A DNA stretch of 10,267 nucleotides from an uncultured Coriobacteriaceae bacterium (GTDB lineage: Bacteria > Actinomycetota > Coriobacteriia > Coriobacteriales > QAMH01): contig CACZSV010000147.1 of assembly GCA_902783925.1 (NCBI GenBank), positions 1 through 10,267 of the forward strand, read 5' to 3'. The position numbers and the translations under genes are program-made. The notes below the pieces were generated by a model, which saw only the letters and a list, made by a program, of their open reading frames with translations, searched no databases and was not told where the DNA came from. This document shows positions 1 to 7,170 of this stretch, in pieces. Each line of letters starts with the position of its first letter. Positions within the stretch are counted from its first letter, which is position 1.

Positions 1-1557
1 GCGAACCAGGCCAATAAGGCCAAAACGGCGTTCCTCTCCAATATGAGCCACGAAATTAGGACCCCGATGAACGCAATTATCGGCCTGAACAGCATTGCCC
101 TAGAAGACCCAACGATTTCGGCGCAGACGCGAGATTACCTGGAGAAGATTGGGATATCTGCGCATCATTTGCTGGGAATCATCAACGACATACTGGATAT
201 GAGCCGCATAGAGTCTGGGCGCATGACGATAAAGAGCGAGGAGTTCTCGTTTGCGAAGATGTTGGAGCAGGTCAATACGATAATCGGTGGCCAATGCAAC
301 GACAAGGGGCTGCATTACGACTGTCGGACCGTCGGGCGGATCGACGACTATTACATTGGCGATGACATGAAGCTTCGCCAGTTGCTGATCAACACCCTCG
401 GCAACGCGGTCAAATTCACACCGGAGGGCGGCACCGTCACGTTCGTTATCGAAGAGGTCGCTCGCCTCGGCAACAAGTCGACGTTGCGCTTCGTCATCAA
501 GGACACCGGAATTGGCATGAGCAGGGAGTTCCTGCCACACATCTTCGACGCGTTCAGTCAGGAGGACTCGTCCTCCTCGGCAACCGGTTTCGGCAGCACG
601 GGATTAGGAATGCCCATCACCAAGAGCATCGTCGAGCTGATGAACGGAAATATCGAAGTGGAAAGTGAGAAAGGCGCGGGCACGACGTTCACCGTAACCG
701 TCACTCTGATGCAAGCCGACCGCGAAACGGACGGAGAGGACGGGTTCAAGCTGCAAGCGCATGAGATGAGCGTGCTGGTCATCGACGACGACCGTATCGC
801 GTGCGAGCATGCGCAGCTCGTCCTGAGCCACATGGGAATCACCTGCGAGACCATTCTCTCCGGCGAAGAGGCGGTGGAGCTGGTGAGGGTGCGCCACGCT
901 CGTCGGGAGGACTTCAACCTGATTCTTGTGGATTGGAAGATGCCGGGAATGGATGGATTGGAGACGACCAGGCAAATCCGCTCGATCGTGGGCGACGGCA
1001 CGCCCATCATCATACTCACTTCCTACAGTTGGGAAGATATCGAAGGAGAAGCGCGCGAAGCCGGGGTCGACACATTTGCCTCCAAACCCCTGTTCGCCGG
1101 CACGGTCATGGACGAGTTCCGCGCGGCGTTCCGCAAGAAAAACTCCAACGCGGTTCGGGCTGCGGTGGACCTGAAGGGTCGCCGCGTGCTGCTTGCCGAG
1201 GATGTTGCGATCAACGCGGAAATCATGATGATGGTGCTCTCTATGCGGGAAATGAGCGTAGACCACGCGGAGAATGGCAAAATCGCCGTGCAGATGTATC
1301 AAGAACATGAACCGGGTTACTACGACGCCGTCCTGATGGACATGCGTATGCCGGAGATGGGCGGTCTGGAGGCGGCGCGGGCCATACGAGCCACGAACAA
1401 ATCGGACGCCGAAACCATCCCTATCATCGCGCTCACCGCCAACGCATTTGATGAGGACGTGCAGCGCAGCATGCAGGCTGGGCTAAACGCCCATCTGTCA
1501 AAGCCGGTTGAACCCGATCTGCTGTTCGAAACTCTGGAAGAGCTGCTAGCGGTATAG
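1..1557 (+). CDS. Hybrid sensor histidine kinase, C-terminal part (HisKA-HATPase-REC-REC), 5' truncated by window edge
   Basis: The frame is open from base 1 (518 residues visible), so the true start and any sensor domain lie upstream. Residue numbers are for the visible part. The H-box FLSNMSHEIRTPMN holds the phosphoacceptor His17. The HATPase domain follows with N-box Asn135 (NAVKFTPEGG), G1 motif DTGIGM at about 168-173 and G2 motif STGLGMP at about 199-205. A first receiver domain starts near 257 (VLVIDDD), with phosphoacceptor Asp311 in LVDWKMPGMDG and conserved Lys362. A second starts near 395 (VLLAEDVAIN), with Asp447 in LMDMRMPEMGG and Lys501. All catalytic residues are present, so it should autophosphorylate and pass phosphate to its receivers. 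No HPt domain follows; the gene stops right after the second receiver, so a relay would need a separate HPt protein. It converges on the Tad operon and is not co-transcribed with it. The signal sensed is unknown. Confidence 0.95.
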   Translation, partial: ANQANKAKTAFLSNMSHEIRTPMNAIIGLNSIALEDPTISAQTRDYLEKIGISAHHLLGIINDILDMSRIESGRMTIKSEEFSFAKMLEQVNTIIGGQCNDKGLHYDCRTVGRIDDYYIGDDMKLRQLLINTLGNAVKFTPEGGTVTFVIEEVARLGNKSTLRFVIKDTGIGMSREFLPHIFDAFSQEDSSSSATGFGSTGLGMPITKSIVELMNGNIEVESEKGAGTTFTVTVTLMQADRETDGEDGFKLQAHEMSVLVIDDDRIACEHAQLVLSHMGITCETILSGEEAVELVRVRHARREDFNLILVDWKMPGMDGLETTRQIRSIVGDGTPIIILTSYSWEDIEGEAREAGVDTFASKPLFAGTVMDEFRAAFRKKNSNAVRAAVDLKGRRVLLAEDVAINAEIMMMVLSMREMSVDHAENGKIAVQMYQEHEPGYYDAVLMDMRMPEMGGLEAARAIRATNKSDAETIPIIALTANAFDEDVQRSMQAGLNAHLSKPVEPDLLFETLEELLAV

Positions 1558-1872
1558 CAGTTGTTGAGCCGCAGCAAGCTGAATTGGAACTGACGGTCTC
1601 TATGGCATCATCGCCGACGAGAGCGACGACCCCACAACTCAGTGCGTGTTCATAGGTAGGTGTCTGAACGAAGCCGCTCTCCGCGCTCGCTTTGCCTTCA
1701 AGGATGTCGACGCCTCCCCATATGACATGTGAGACAAGTCGACAAGTTAATCGGATGATTTCCGCCGAATCTCGCTCGCCGTGTTCCAAGTTTTGAGAGA
1801 AAAGGGAAAGGCGGACATCGAGCCAAGCTCTGCAGAGCGCGAGCATGGTTCTGCTCGCCTAAGCGAACGTCC
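1558..1872. other. Convergent intergenic region between the kinase and the DUF192 gene
   Basis: This stretch of about 315 bases separates two genes that point at each other. No tRNA, clear coding region or strong intrinsic terminator is visible. A short hairpin (CTGCTA / TAGCAG, 1543-1560) spans the kinase stop codon, but no T-run follows it. A perfect 12-bp palindrome GCTCTGCAGAGC lies at 1827-1838; on the minus strand a pyrimidine-rich stretch follows some 15 bases later, which could be a weak end for the Tad transcript. A minus-strand frame (1433-1846) is open through the region and overlaps the kinase 3' end by 125 bases. Its codon use is not out of place, but it matches no family I recognise and has only a weak ribosome binding site. 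Confidence 0.5.
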
Positions 1873-2196
1873 TCAAACGCGGCCATACAGAGCAAGCGGA
1901 AGCGTTTCGCCCGCTTTGAACCAGGAGGGGTCCGCACAACTGGGGCGCTCGAGCACGAAATGCGCCCCGAACTTAGAGACGATGCGCCACGGCGCGACAT
2001 CGCGCTCTGCGTAGAGCACCTCCCCTCTTTCATCGACAAACGCAATGTCTATTGGATAGCGCATCCACCACGTGTGGATACTCTTACATGGCGCGAGCAC
2101 CAAAACCGTGTTCGTGTTCCAGCGCGGACGAGCGCCGAGTAATCCGTGCATCCGGTCCCACAGGCTCACGGCTAGGACAAATCTGGTGCTATTCAC
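1873..2196 (-). CDS. DUF192 family protein, last gene of the Tad operon
   Basis: The product has 107 residues. The conserved DUF192 core is visible: WDRMHGLLG near the N terminus (the usual R.GLM-type segment), then KSIHTWWMRYPIDIAFVD, matching the family pattern of a Trp-Met followed by Pro-[IL]-Asp-[IV]-x-Phe-[IV]-Asp, then GEVLYAERDVAPWR. The length is normal for the bare domain. I see no signal peptide or lipobox, although many DUF192 proteins are exported. The start is GTG at 2196, overlapping the stop of the upstream pseudopilin gene as GTGA, with AGGAGA (2203-2208) at good spacing; this supports translational coupling. The biochemical function of DUF192 is not established. Its place as the last gene suggests a link to pilus biogenesis or simply shared expression. 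Family assignment is solid; role is inference. Confidence 0.9.
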   Translation of the reverse strand: MNSTRFVLAVSLWDRMHGLLGARPRWNTNTVLVLAPCKSIHTWWMRYPIDIAFVDERGEVLYAERDVAPWRIVSKFGAHFVLERPSCADPSWFKAGETLPLALYGRV

Positions 2197-2624
2197 AGCA
2201 GCTCTCCTGGCGTATAGGGGTCAATGGCCAAACAGCAGCTATGTTCAAGGGCCAAGGGAGACCCGGCGGCAGAAAGAGGCCATGGGGAGAAACGAAACGT
2301 GCACTGAAAAATGTTCATGCTTGCAAGCGGGACGCTCGCGTCTGCTACCGACACTTCAACGCTTGATCCATTCTTGGCAAAATCCGCTTCGAGAGCGCTT
2401 TGCACTTCAGCGACGCGGTTGTCGAGTGCGTATCCCGTTTTGCCTGGGGAGGCAGCGCTTGCGAGAACACGTTGACATGCGAGGTGGTCAAAACGGGCGC
2501 ATTCGCTTGTGAACACGAGCGCGTCAACAGCGATGACCATGAGAAGCAAGACCACGGGAACGGCCACTGCGAGCTCGACTGCCATCTGGCCTTTTTCGGA
2601 TATATGTTGTTGGCATTGGGACAT
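2193..2624 (-). CDS. TadE-like pseudopilin (distal copy)
   Basis: The product has 143 residues and the architecture of a type IVb pseudopilin. A short hydrophilic leader ends in Gly12, followed by QMAVELAVAVPVV with Glu17 at position +5 of the predicted mature protein, then a hydrophobic helix to about residue 38. The mature domain outside the membrane is about 105 residues and contains several cysteines (Cys42, Cys50, Cys108, Cys130, Cys131), so disulfides are possible. By family knowledge, TadE/F-type pseudopilins are cleaved by the Tad prepilin peptidase and are needed for Flp pilus assembly, not for bulk fibre. ATG at 2624 has AAGGAG upstream at about 9 bases. It lies 26 bp after the TadG-like gene and its stop overlaps the DUF192 start. 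Which of the TadE/TadF roles it fills cannot be told from sequence alone. Confidence 0.85.
   Translation of the reverse strand: MSQCQQHISEKGQMAVELAVAVPVVLLLMVIAVDALVFTSECARFDHLACQRVLASAASPGKTGYALDNRVAEVQSALEADFAKNGSSVEVSVADASVPLASMNIFQCTFRFSPWPLSAAGSPLALEHSCCLAIDPYTPGELL
2203..2208 (-). promoter_or_regulatory. Ribosome binding site of the DUF192 gene
   Basis: AGGAGA on the minus strand lies about 6 bases before a GTG codon at 2196. It supports the GTG start, since no in-frame ATG fits upstream. It sits inside the 3' end of the TadE-like gene, as expected for coupled translation. Confidence 0.65.
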
Positions 2625-2650
2625 GACATGTGGCTCCTTTCGATATGGGC

Positions 2651-4765
2651 TTATTCGGCTGCAGTGGACAAGAGAAGCGAATGGAGCTCTTCGAGGCGCG
2701 AGGATATGTCCATTGGAACCGGAAGATAGAGTTTCTTCGAACCGTTACCCACGCCAAGGTCGCTCAAGGGAATCTCCGCAATGGTCAATCCGTGCTCGTC
2801 GAGAAGCTCTTGAATTTCCGGAACCGCTTCGATGTCCTCGATGAGTGCGCCGATATCGCCGATGCTCACCGCGGAATACATTGCGGCGGCCTGCTTCATA
2901 TGACCGATTATCTGTGCTGCTTTTCCGCCATCGCGCTCGATTATGCGCGAGGTGTTGACGATCACGGGTTTGTACGACTTGAGGTCGGCGGGCTCAAGCC
3001 CCGCATCGCTCAGGGCATTTTTGAAGTTTTGGGTAGCTTGCTCCGAAAGCGTATTTCCTACAATGGGGATTGCCCCGAGAAGCTTATCGAGCCCCTGTTT
3101 GATTCCTTCCGTGCCGTCTGTGTACGCCTTGAGCATACTTCCCCATGCGCCGAATACGAGTTTGAGGAGACCTGATCCTAGGTTTTCCGATGGAACGAGA
3201 CCCTGTGCAATATCGCTAATGATATTTCCCTCGTCGTCAGCGGGATCCGCAGCAAGTGTTGCCCCGGATATTGCCACCCGCGCCGGTATGGACGCAGAAC
3301 CATCGATAAAAGGGGTGTCTTTGAGCTGGGTGTTTGGTGCTATGACAACGCATATACACCCGTAGCGTCCGGGTGGTTGCGGATCGTAGCGTTTGGCGGC
3401 AAGGGCTTTTAACGCTTCGTGCAGGGAATTGCCAATCGACTCACGGCTCTCCTTGAGATGGCGCTTGGCATCCTCACCATCTTCTACCGCCTGGGCATAA
3501 TCTTTCGATGCCTCGACCACTGCCAAATAGTAGTATTCGAATCCATTATCGATAGATGTGGATGCGCTTGGAACACGCCCAAGTGTCGTTGCGCTAAACC
3601 GGCAGTGCTCGCAGATATGGACCAAACCGGAATCGACTTCGCTTACTGAGCCATAGCCAGAAGGACTGCCGGATGAGTAACCAGGACACCCGGCATAGGC
3701 ATGGATGGTGCGTGTCCCATTGCTCGACGAGATCGGGTATATCGCATCGGTATACAAGGACGTCGAACGGATTTGCTCCGTGTTTCTCGCAAGCTGGACA
3801 AGATGAGGTATTTGCGCGCCGGTATCCGTGGTCTCCACGTACCCTTGGGAGACCTCATCACGGGCGTATGCGTAGAATTGCTTTCTCGCCACGGATTCTG
3901 CAATGGTATCAGGGCTTCCCGATGCCCCAGAGCCGGCCTCGGCATAGTAACGCGCGGCATAATATGCCTCGGCACGCTCAAGGGGTATAGAGAAATTCCA
4001 GGCGTCGGCAGACGAATAATGCGGGTTGTTTGCCGCGGAAATATCAGAAAGGTGTCCGGCACGCTCGAACATGCTCATCCCTGCGTTGCCGCAGTCTGCC
4101 ATCCATGCGCGATGCTTGGCGTCGTTTTCCCTGTTCTGGGCATCTTGTGCCTGAACGCTCTTCTCCTGGATATCGCCGTGCTTGGATTCGATTTCTTCCG
4201 CAGCCTCCTCCACCTCGCTGTCATCCGCAAGCGAGACCTCCGCGCCCATTATGGGGGAGGTGATCGCCGCGCCCGCGTATGGAATGCCGCTTGCGCTCGC
4301 GTTGGCGTTGATAACTTCGAATGCCCTGACCGCGCATATTGCCGGCAACGCCTTCTGTGCTGTGTTGAGTCCTTTAGTCGCCGTTTCGGCGAATTTATCG
4401 CGAGCTTGTAGAATTTTGGAGCCTGCCTGCGCAATTTTTGCTGCTGCATTCTGTGCCCCCGGTATGAAGGCTGCCACTGCAGACACGGCGTACACGCTCA
4501 GTCCGAGCAGAGACATCGAAAGAAGCACGGCATCGACAATCTGGCCTATGGTTACGAACTCTGCAACGATATTGTCGGCGGCAAGCGCTCCCGCATCTGC
4601 CACGTATTGAATCTGTCCTGAGCGCGATCCGATAATCGCTCCCCGCGCGCTTATGAAGATGAGAGAGCAGGCGAGGAGAATGGCGAGCGCAATCGCGGGC
4701 GTGGTGAAGCCGCCTTCATCGTCGACGAAGCGCATGCGGGTGTGTCCGATCCTGTCTATTTCCAT
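2651..4765 (-). CDS. Large TadG-like pilus assembly protein
   Basis: The product is 704 residues from ATG 4765, or 719 from ATG 4810, which would overlap the upstream gene by 55 bp. ATG 4765 gives a 10-bp overlap and a GGA at fair spacing; ATG 4735 is also possible. In 704-residue numbering, a charged N terminus with DDEGGFTTP precedes a membrane helix at about 22-43, then QIQYVADAGALAADN (51-65), which matches the Asp-Ala-[AG]-Ala-Leu-Ala-Ala motif of Putative Flp pilus-assembly TadE/G-like domains. A second hydrophobic stretch lies at about 78-102 and a highly charged, probably helical segment at 181-219. The rest is a large domain, probably extracytoplasmic, with Cys144, Cys225, Cys360, a CEHC pair (385/388) and CIC (470/472). 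Position +5 after the leader glycine is Pro, not Glu, so processing as a normal prepilin is doubtful. TadG proteins are thought to anchor or cap the pilus; that role here is inferred. It is flanked by TadE-like genes. Confidence 0.8.
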   Translation of the reverse strand: MEIDRIGHTRMRFVDDEGGFTTPAIALAILLACSLIFISARGAIIGSRSGQIQYVADAGALAADNIVAEFVTIGQIVDAVLLSMSLLGLSVYAVSAVAAFIPGAQNAAAKIAQAGSKILQARDKFAETATKGLNTAQKALPAICAVRAFEVINANASASGIPYAGAAITSPIMGAEVSLADDSEVEEAAEEIESKHGDIQEKSVQAQDAQNRENDAKHRAWMADCGNAGMSMFERAGHLSDISAANNPHYSSADAWNFSIPLERAEAYYAARYYAEAGSGASGSPDTIAESVARKQFYAYARDEVSQGYVETTDTGAQIPHLVQLARNTEQIRSTSLYTDAIYPISSSNGTRTIHAYAGCPGYSSGSPSGYGSVSEVDSGLVHICEHCRFSATTLGRVPSASTSIDNGFEYYYLAVVEASKDYAQAVEDGEDAKRHLKESRESIGNSLHEALKALAAKRYDPQPPGRYGCICVVIAPNTQLKDTPFIDGSASIPARVAISGATLAADPADDEGNIISDIAQGLVPSENLGSGLLKLVFGAWGSMLKAYTDGTEGIKQGLDKLLGAIPIVGNTLSEQATQNFKNALSDAGLEPADLKSYKPVIVNTSRIIERDGGKAAQIIGHMKQAAAMYSAVSIGDIGALIEDIEAVPEIQELLDEHGLTIAEIPLSDLGVGNGSKKLYLPVPMDISSRLEELHSLLLSTAAE

Positions 4766-5232
4766 GTCTTGATCCAATCTGCGGGCCCGGATTCCTGTGC
4801 GCTTGCCCATTCAGGTGAAAGCGCACAGGAAACTTCGACCCTTTGCTCGATTCGCCCCTCTGCATCCATGGAGCCGGAGAGGCCGGCGACAACGCCAAAG
4901 AGTGGCAATGGCTGCGCATGGTTTACGATTGCAACGCTCACGGGCTGCCCAAGCTCTCCTCCTGACCAGCTCAGCTCCCACTCATCACCTTCATGAAAAA
5001 TGGGGATCTTGGGGATTGCAGAGAGCCTTCTGTCGAAAAAGGCACGCGTGCTTGCGTCGTCGTTCGTGTTAGTCGCGATAAGCCTGCATCCCTGTGCTGC
5101 GGCCGTGTTCATGATGCAGCGGTTGTAGAGGAGAATCGCGGGCTGCAGCAGAAGGCCGAAGACAGCAAAGAGAGCGGGCAGAAGAAAAGCGGCTTCAACA
5201 GTGCTCTGCCCCCGTTCAGAAGAGAAGCGCAT
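4756..5232 (-). CDS. TadE-like pseudopilin (proximal copy)
   Basis: The product has 158 residues. Leader MRFSSERG ends at Gly8; QSTVEAAFLLPALF follows, with Glu13 at +5 of the predicted mature protein and a hydrophobic helix at about 14-35. This is the classical TadE-like (PF07811-type) N terminus. The remaining 120 residues form a domain outside the membrane with beta-like patterning (DEWELSW, GQPVSVAIV) and Cys39, Cys49 and Cys136. ATG at 5232 follows a G-run (GGGGGGA) at about 7 bases and overlaps the upstream small pilin gene by 17 bp; its 3' end overlaps the TadG-like start. By family role it is a minor pilin or pseudopilin needed for assembly. Family call is firm; the exact TadE versus TadF assignment is not. 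Confidence 0.88.
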   Translation of the reverse strand: MRFSSERGQSTVEAAFLLPALFAVFGLLLQPAILLYNRCIMNTAAAQGCRLIATNTNDDASTRAFFDRRLSAIPKIPIFHEGDEWELSWSGGELGQPVSVAIVNHAQPLPLFGVVAGLSGSMDAEGRIEQRVEVSCALSPEWASAQESGPADWIKTWK

Positions 5233-5425
5233 CGCAGATTCCCCCCAACTGGCTTATCGCATGGGAGATGTTTGCCTCGAGCATCGCTTCCATGTTTCCA
5301 GAGGCTGCAAAGCGCCACAGTGCTGCAAACGCTCCCATCAATGCCATGAGAACAATTCCCACAAGCAGGTACTCCAGCGAGGCCTGTCCGCTTTCATCAT
5401 GCCTTGTGACTGTGGCGCTACGCAT
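5216..5425 (-). CDS. Small Flp/TadE-like prepilin (second pilin-like gene)
   Basis: The product has only 69 residues. Leader MRSATVTRHDESG ends at Gly13, then QASLEYLLVGIVLMALMGAF, with Glu18-Tyr19 at +5/+6 of the mature form, the Glu-Tyr pair typical of Flp-type prepilins. A hydrophobic helix spans about 19-41 and is followed by an amphipathic tail (NMEAMLEANISHAISQLGG). Its size is that of a pilin subunit, not of a TadE protein, which usually has 120 or more residues. The start lies 1 bp after the flp stop, and the 3' end overlaps the next gene by 17 bp. It may be a minor Flp paralogue, a tip or initiation subunit, or a shortened TadE. The sequence after the cleavage motif is not closely similar to the neighbouring Flp, so a recent duplication is unlikely. 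Confidence 0.8.
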   Translation of the reverse strand: MRSATVTRHDESGQASLEYLLVGIVLMALMGAFAALWRFAASGNMEAMLEANISHAISQLGGICDALLF

Positions 5426-5426
5426 A

Positions 5427-5633
5427 CTAGAGTCCGTTCACGCCGCTCGAGATGGCGTCCCACAGCTCGGTAATCTTGTCCTTGAACGCGGCAATTGCAA
5501 TCATTGCGATGACGGCTAGCACGCCGACGAGTATTGCGTATTCTGTTGTCCCCTGTCCCTCTTCTTTCATTTTGCGAAGTCTTGTCGTGGCGCGCACGTG
5601 TGCCTGCAGCGCCATGGTCCGAAGTGTGTTCAT
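5427..5633 (-). CDS. flp: Flp-family type IVb major pilin precursor
   Basis: The product has 68 residues, in the usual Flp size range. A basic leader ends MKEEG (Gly26), then QGTTEYAILVGVLAVIAMIAIAAF, with Glu31-Tyr32 at +5/+6 after predicted cleavage; this is the hallmark of Flp pilins processed by a TadV/CpaA-type prepilin peptidase. The hydrophobic helix is followed by a short tail ending in SSGVNGL. I chose ATG 5633 over the in-frame ATG at 5720 because AAAGGA (5640-5645) stands about 6 bases before it and the longer version would run into tadC. The gene begins 14 bp after tadC with no terminator or obvious promoter between, so it appears co-transcribed with the machinery genes, unlike loci where flp comes first. 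Confidence 0.93.
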   Translation of the reverse strand: MNTLRTMALQAHVRATTRLRKMKEEGQGTTEYAILVGVLAVIAMIAIAAFKDKITELWDAISSGVNGL

Positions 5634-5639
5634 CTTCGA

Positions 5640-5645
5640 TCCTTT
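5640..5645 (-). promoter_or_regulatory. Ribosome binding site of flp
   Basis: AAAGGA on the minus strand, within a GAAAGGAT context, lies 6 to 7 bases before ATG 5633. It decides the start of the Flp pilin gene in favour of the 68-residue product. Confidence 0.75.
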
Positions 5646-5647
5646 CT

Positions 5648-6397
5648 CTAGAAACCCTGACCGATAAATTGGATAAGCACTGGCCCCATAACCAAGATGA
5701 GCATGGCGGGGAGAATGCATGTTCCCGTTGGGATGAGAAGCTTTATGGGGGCCTTCTCGATTTGGCGTTCAACAGCGCTTTTGCGTCTTTGACGTATGTC
5801 GCGCGAGAACCCCGCGAGCATTTCTGCCAAAGGGGATCCATAGTGAATCGCCTGCAAGGATGTCTCTGAAAACCGTTTGAGCGCCCTGGACCCTATGCGG
5901 CTGGCGAGGTCTTCGAGCGCTGCTTCGCGCGAGGTCAGACCGCTCGTCCACCGCAGCTTGCAGGCACGCATCTCATGGGCGAGCCTGTTGTCGAACTTGC
6001 TACAGAAAAGCTCAAGCGCCGAGTCGAACGAGAGACCGGATCTCACGCCCATCGCAACGATGTCGGCCATCACGTCAATATTCTCATCGCATAAGCTTCT
6101 GAGTTCACGTTTTGCGCGTTCATCGAGTATGTGCGGTGCGCGGCGTGCAAGCAAATATGCCAAAGCACACAGAAGCGGAGCAAGCCACAGCGAGCTTGCA
6201 TAAGCAACGACAAGCGCTACTGCGCAAAAGACGATCGTGCAGAGGGATCGGTCGCGCAATACATCATCTAAGGTAATGCTCTGCCGTCTGCTTGAAACGA
6301 TACTCACATGAGTCAAAACGGCTCGTGCCGCGCGATAGATGGCATATGCGGAAAGAAGGCAGCATAGCAGTCGCAATAGAGTCGAGAGGACCATCAT
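5648..6397 (-). CDS. tadC: TadC-like inner-membrane platform protein (T2SSF domain)
   Basis: The product has 249 residues. Hydrophobic segments occur near the N terminus (about 3-20) and at about 53-83. The GspF/T2SSF domain spans roughly 105-235, starting DENIDVMADIVAMGVRSG with the typical pattern of an acidic helix leading to a Gly-Leu-Ser. It ends with the TadC-like signature EKAPIKLLIPTGTCILPAM leading into a C-terminal membrane helix. TadC pairs with TadB to form the platform on which the TadA ATPase acts. ATG 6397 overlaps the tadB stop as ATGA and has AAGGAGG (6401-6407) just upstream; ATG 6394, directly adjacent, has even better spacing, while ATG 6445 would overlap tadB by 52 bp without a good site. 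Only the start codon is uncertain. Confidence 0.93.
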   Translation of the reverse strand: MMVLSTLLRLLCCLLSAYAIYRAARAVLTHVSIVSSRRQSITLDDVLRDRSLCTIVFCAVALVVAYASSLWLAPLLCALAYLLARRAPHILDERAKRELRSLCDENIDVMADIVAMGVRSGLSFDSALELFCSKFDNRLAHEMRACKLRWTSGLTSREAALEDLASRIGSRALKRFSETSLQAIHYGSPLAEMLAGFSRDIRQRRKSAVERQIEKAPIKLLIPTGTCILPAMLILVMGPVLIQFIGQGF

Positions 6398-7170
6398 CTG
6401 CCTCCTTCGAGATCGACGGAGAAGTCGATTTTGAGCGCTCGCCACACGAGCATGACCCCCGCTGCCTCCAAGACCAGCGCGAGGACGAAGAGAAGGATCC
6501 CGAGCGCGGATTCAAAAAAGACCGAAAGGTATCCAGGAGAGAACAGGGAGAGGATGGCAAGCAAGGCGAATGGCATAAGCGCCACGATCTTGCTCGAGAG
6601 GCGGCCCTGCGTTGTTTTCGTCCGCAGATCCTCTTTGAGCTCAGCCGACTGTTTGAGCATCTCTGCTGTCGAATTGAGGATTTCGCGCAGGCTGCCCCCC
6701 GAGCTGTGTTGTATCTCCATGCAAATGGCGAGATAGGAGAATTCAGCCCCTCCCGTGCGCCCTCTCAGGTTTTCAATTGCCTCGTCGAACCCCTGTCCCG
6801 CTTCTAGATCCCACACCGTTCTTTTGAGCTCGCTTGCAAGGGGTTCGTCGCAGTTATCTGCTGCGTAGCGCAGCGCCATTGTCAGCGACGCACCGGACTC
6901 AAGCGCCGTGCATAAGAGACGGAGAACCTCGGGTAGGTCCCGTTCGAACTCTTCGGCTCGCCTTTCTCTCGATAATTTGTCAACGGTCTTTGCCAACGGA
7001 GCAAAGCCCATGATGCGGTCTTTCGCTGCTTGGCGAAGAGACGACCTCTTTCGATGCCTTTCCGTTTTGTCATGTACGAAACGCATGTACATGCGCGAGG
7101 CGATGCAAAACGCGCAGTAAAAGCACGTGAGAAGGGCCAGGACTAGCAATGCTGCACTGATTGCACCCAT
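6394..7170 (-). CDS. tadB: TadB-like inner-membrane platform protein (T2SSF domain)
   Basis: The product has 258 residues. An N-terminal membrane helix (about 3-26) leads to a basic cytoplasmic stretch, then a GspF/T2SSF domain at about 78-205. The domain begins LPEVLRLLCTALESGASL and contains the turn SSGGSLREILNSTAEML typical of TadB. Two close C-terminal hydrophobic segments (about 195-240) finish the protein. With TadC it forms the polytopic platform of the Flp pilus secretion machine. The start at 7170 overlaps the end of tadA by 28 bp and is preceded by a near-perfect Shine-Dalgarno sequence, GAGGAGGTGA (7175-7184), the strongest in the window. The two-gene tadB/tadC pair with T2SSF domains is diagnostic of Tad loci. 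Confidence 0.93.
   Translation of the reverse strand: MGAISAALLVLALLTCFYCAFCIASRMYMRFVHDKTERHRKRSSLRQAAKDRIMGFAPLAKTVDKLSRERRAEEFERDLPEVLRLLCTALESGASLTMALRYAADNCDEPLASELKRTVWDLEAGQGFDEAIENLRGRTGGAEFSYLAICMEIQHSSGGSLREILNSTAEMLKQSAELKEDLRTKTTQGRLSSKIVALMPFALLAILSLFSPGYLSVFFESALGILLFVLALVLEAAGVMLVWRALKIDFSVDLEGGR
6401..6407 (-). promoter_or_regulatory. Ribosome binding site of tadC
   Basis: A strong AAGGAGG on the minus strand lies inside the end of tadB. It is 3 bases from ATG 6397 and 6 bases from the adjacent ATG 6394, and it rules against the more distal ATG 6445. Confidence 0.8.

Noticed and set aside
604..1308. Minus-strand open frame of 234 codons opposite the kinase
   Set aside because: It is His/Arg-rich shadow sequence opposite well-defined receiver domains, with no motif of its own.
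1543..1560. Hairpin over the kinase stop codon as an intrinsic terminator
   Set aside because: The stem is only 6 bp and is followed by TTGTTG instead of a T-run, so it is too weak to call.
3701..4411. Plus-strand open frame of 236 codons
   Set aside because: It lies wholly within the TadG-like gene on the other strand, has no family-like sequence, and that gene is strongly supported by motifs and operon spacing.
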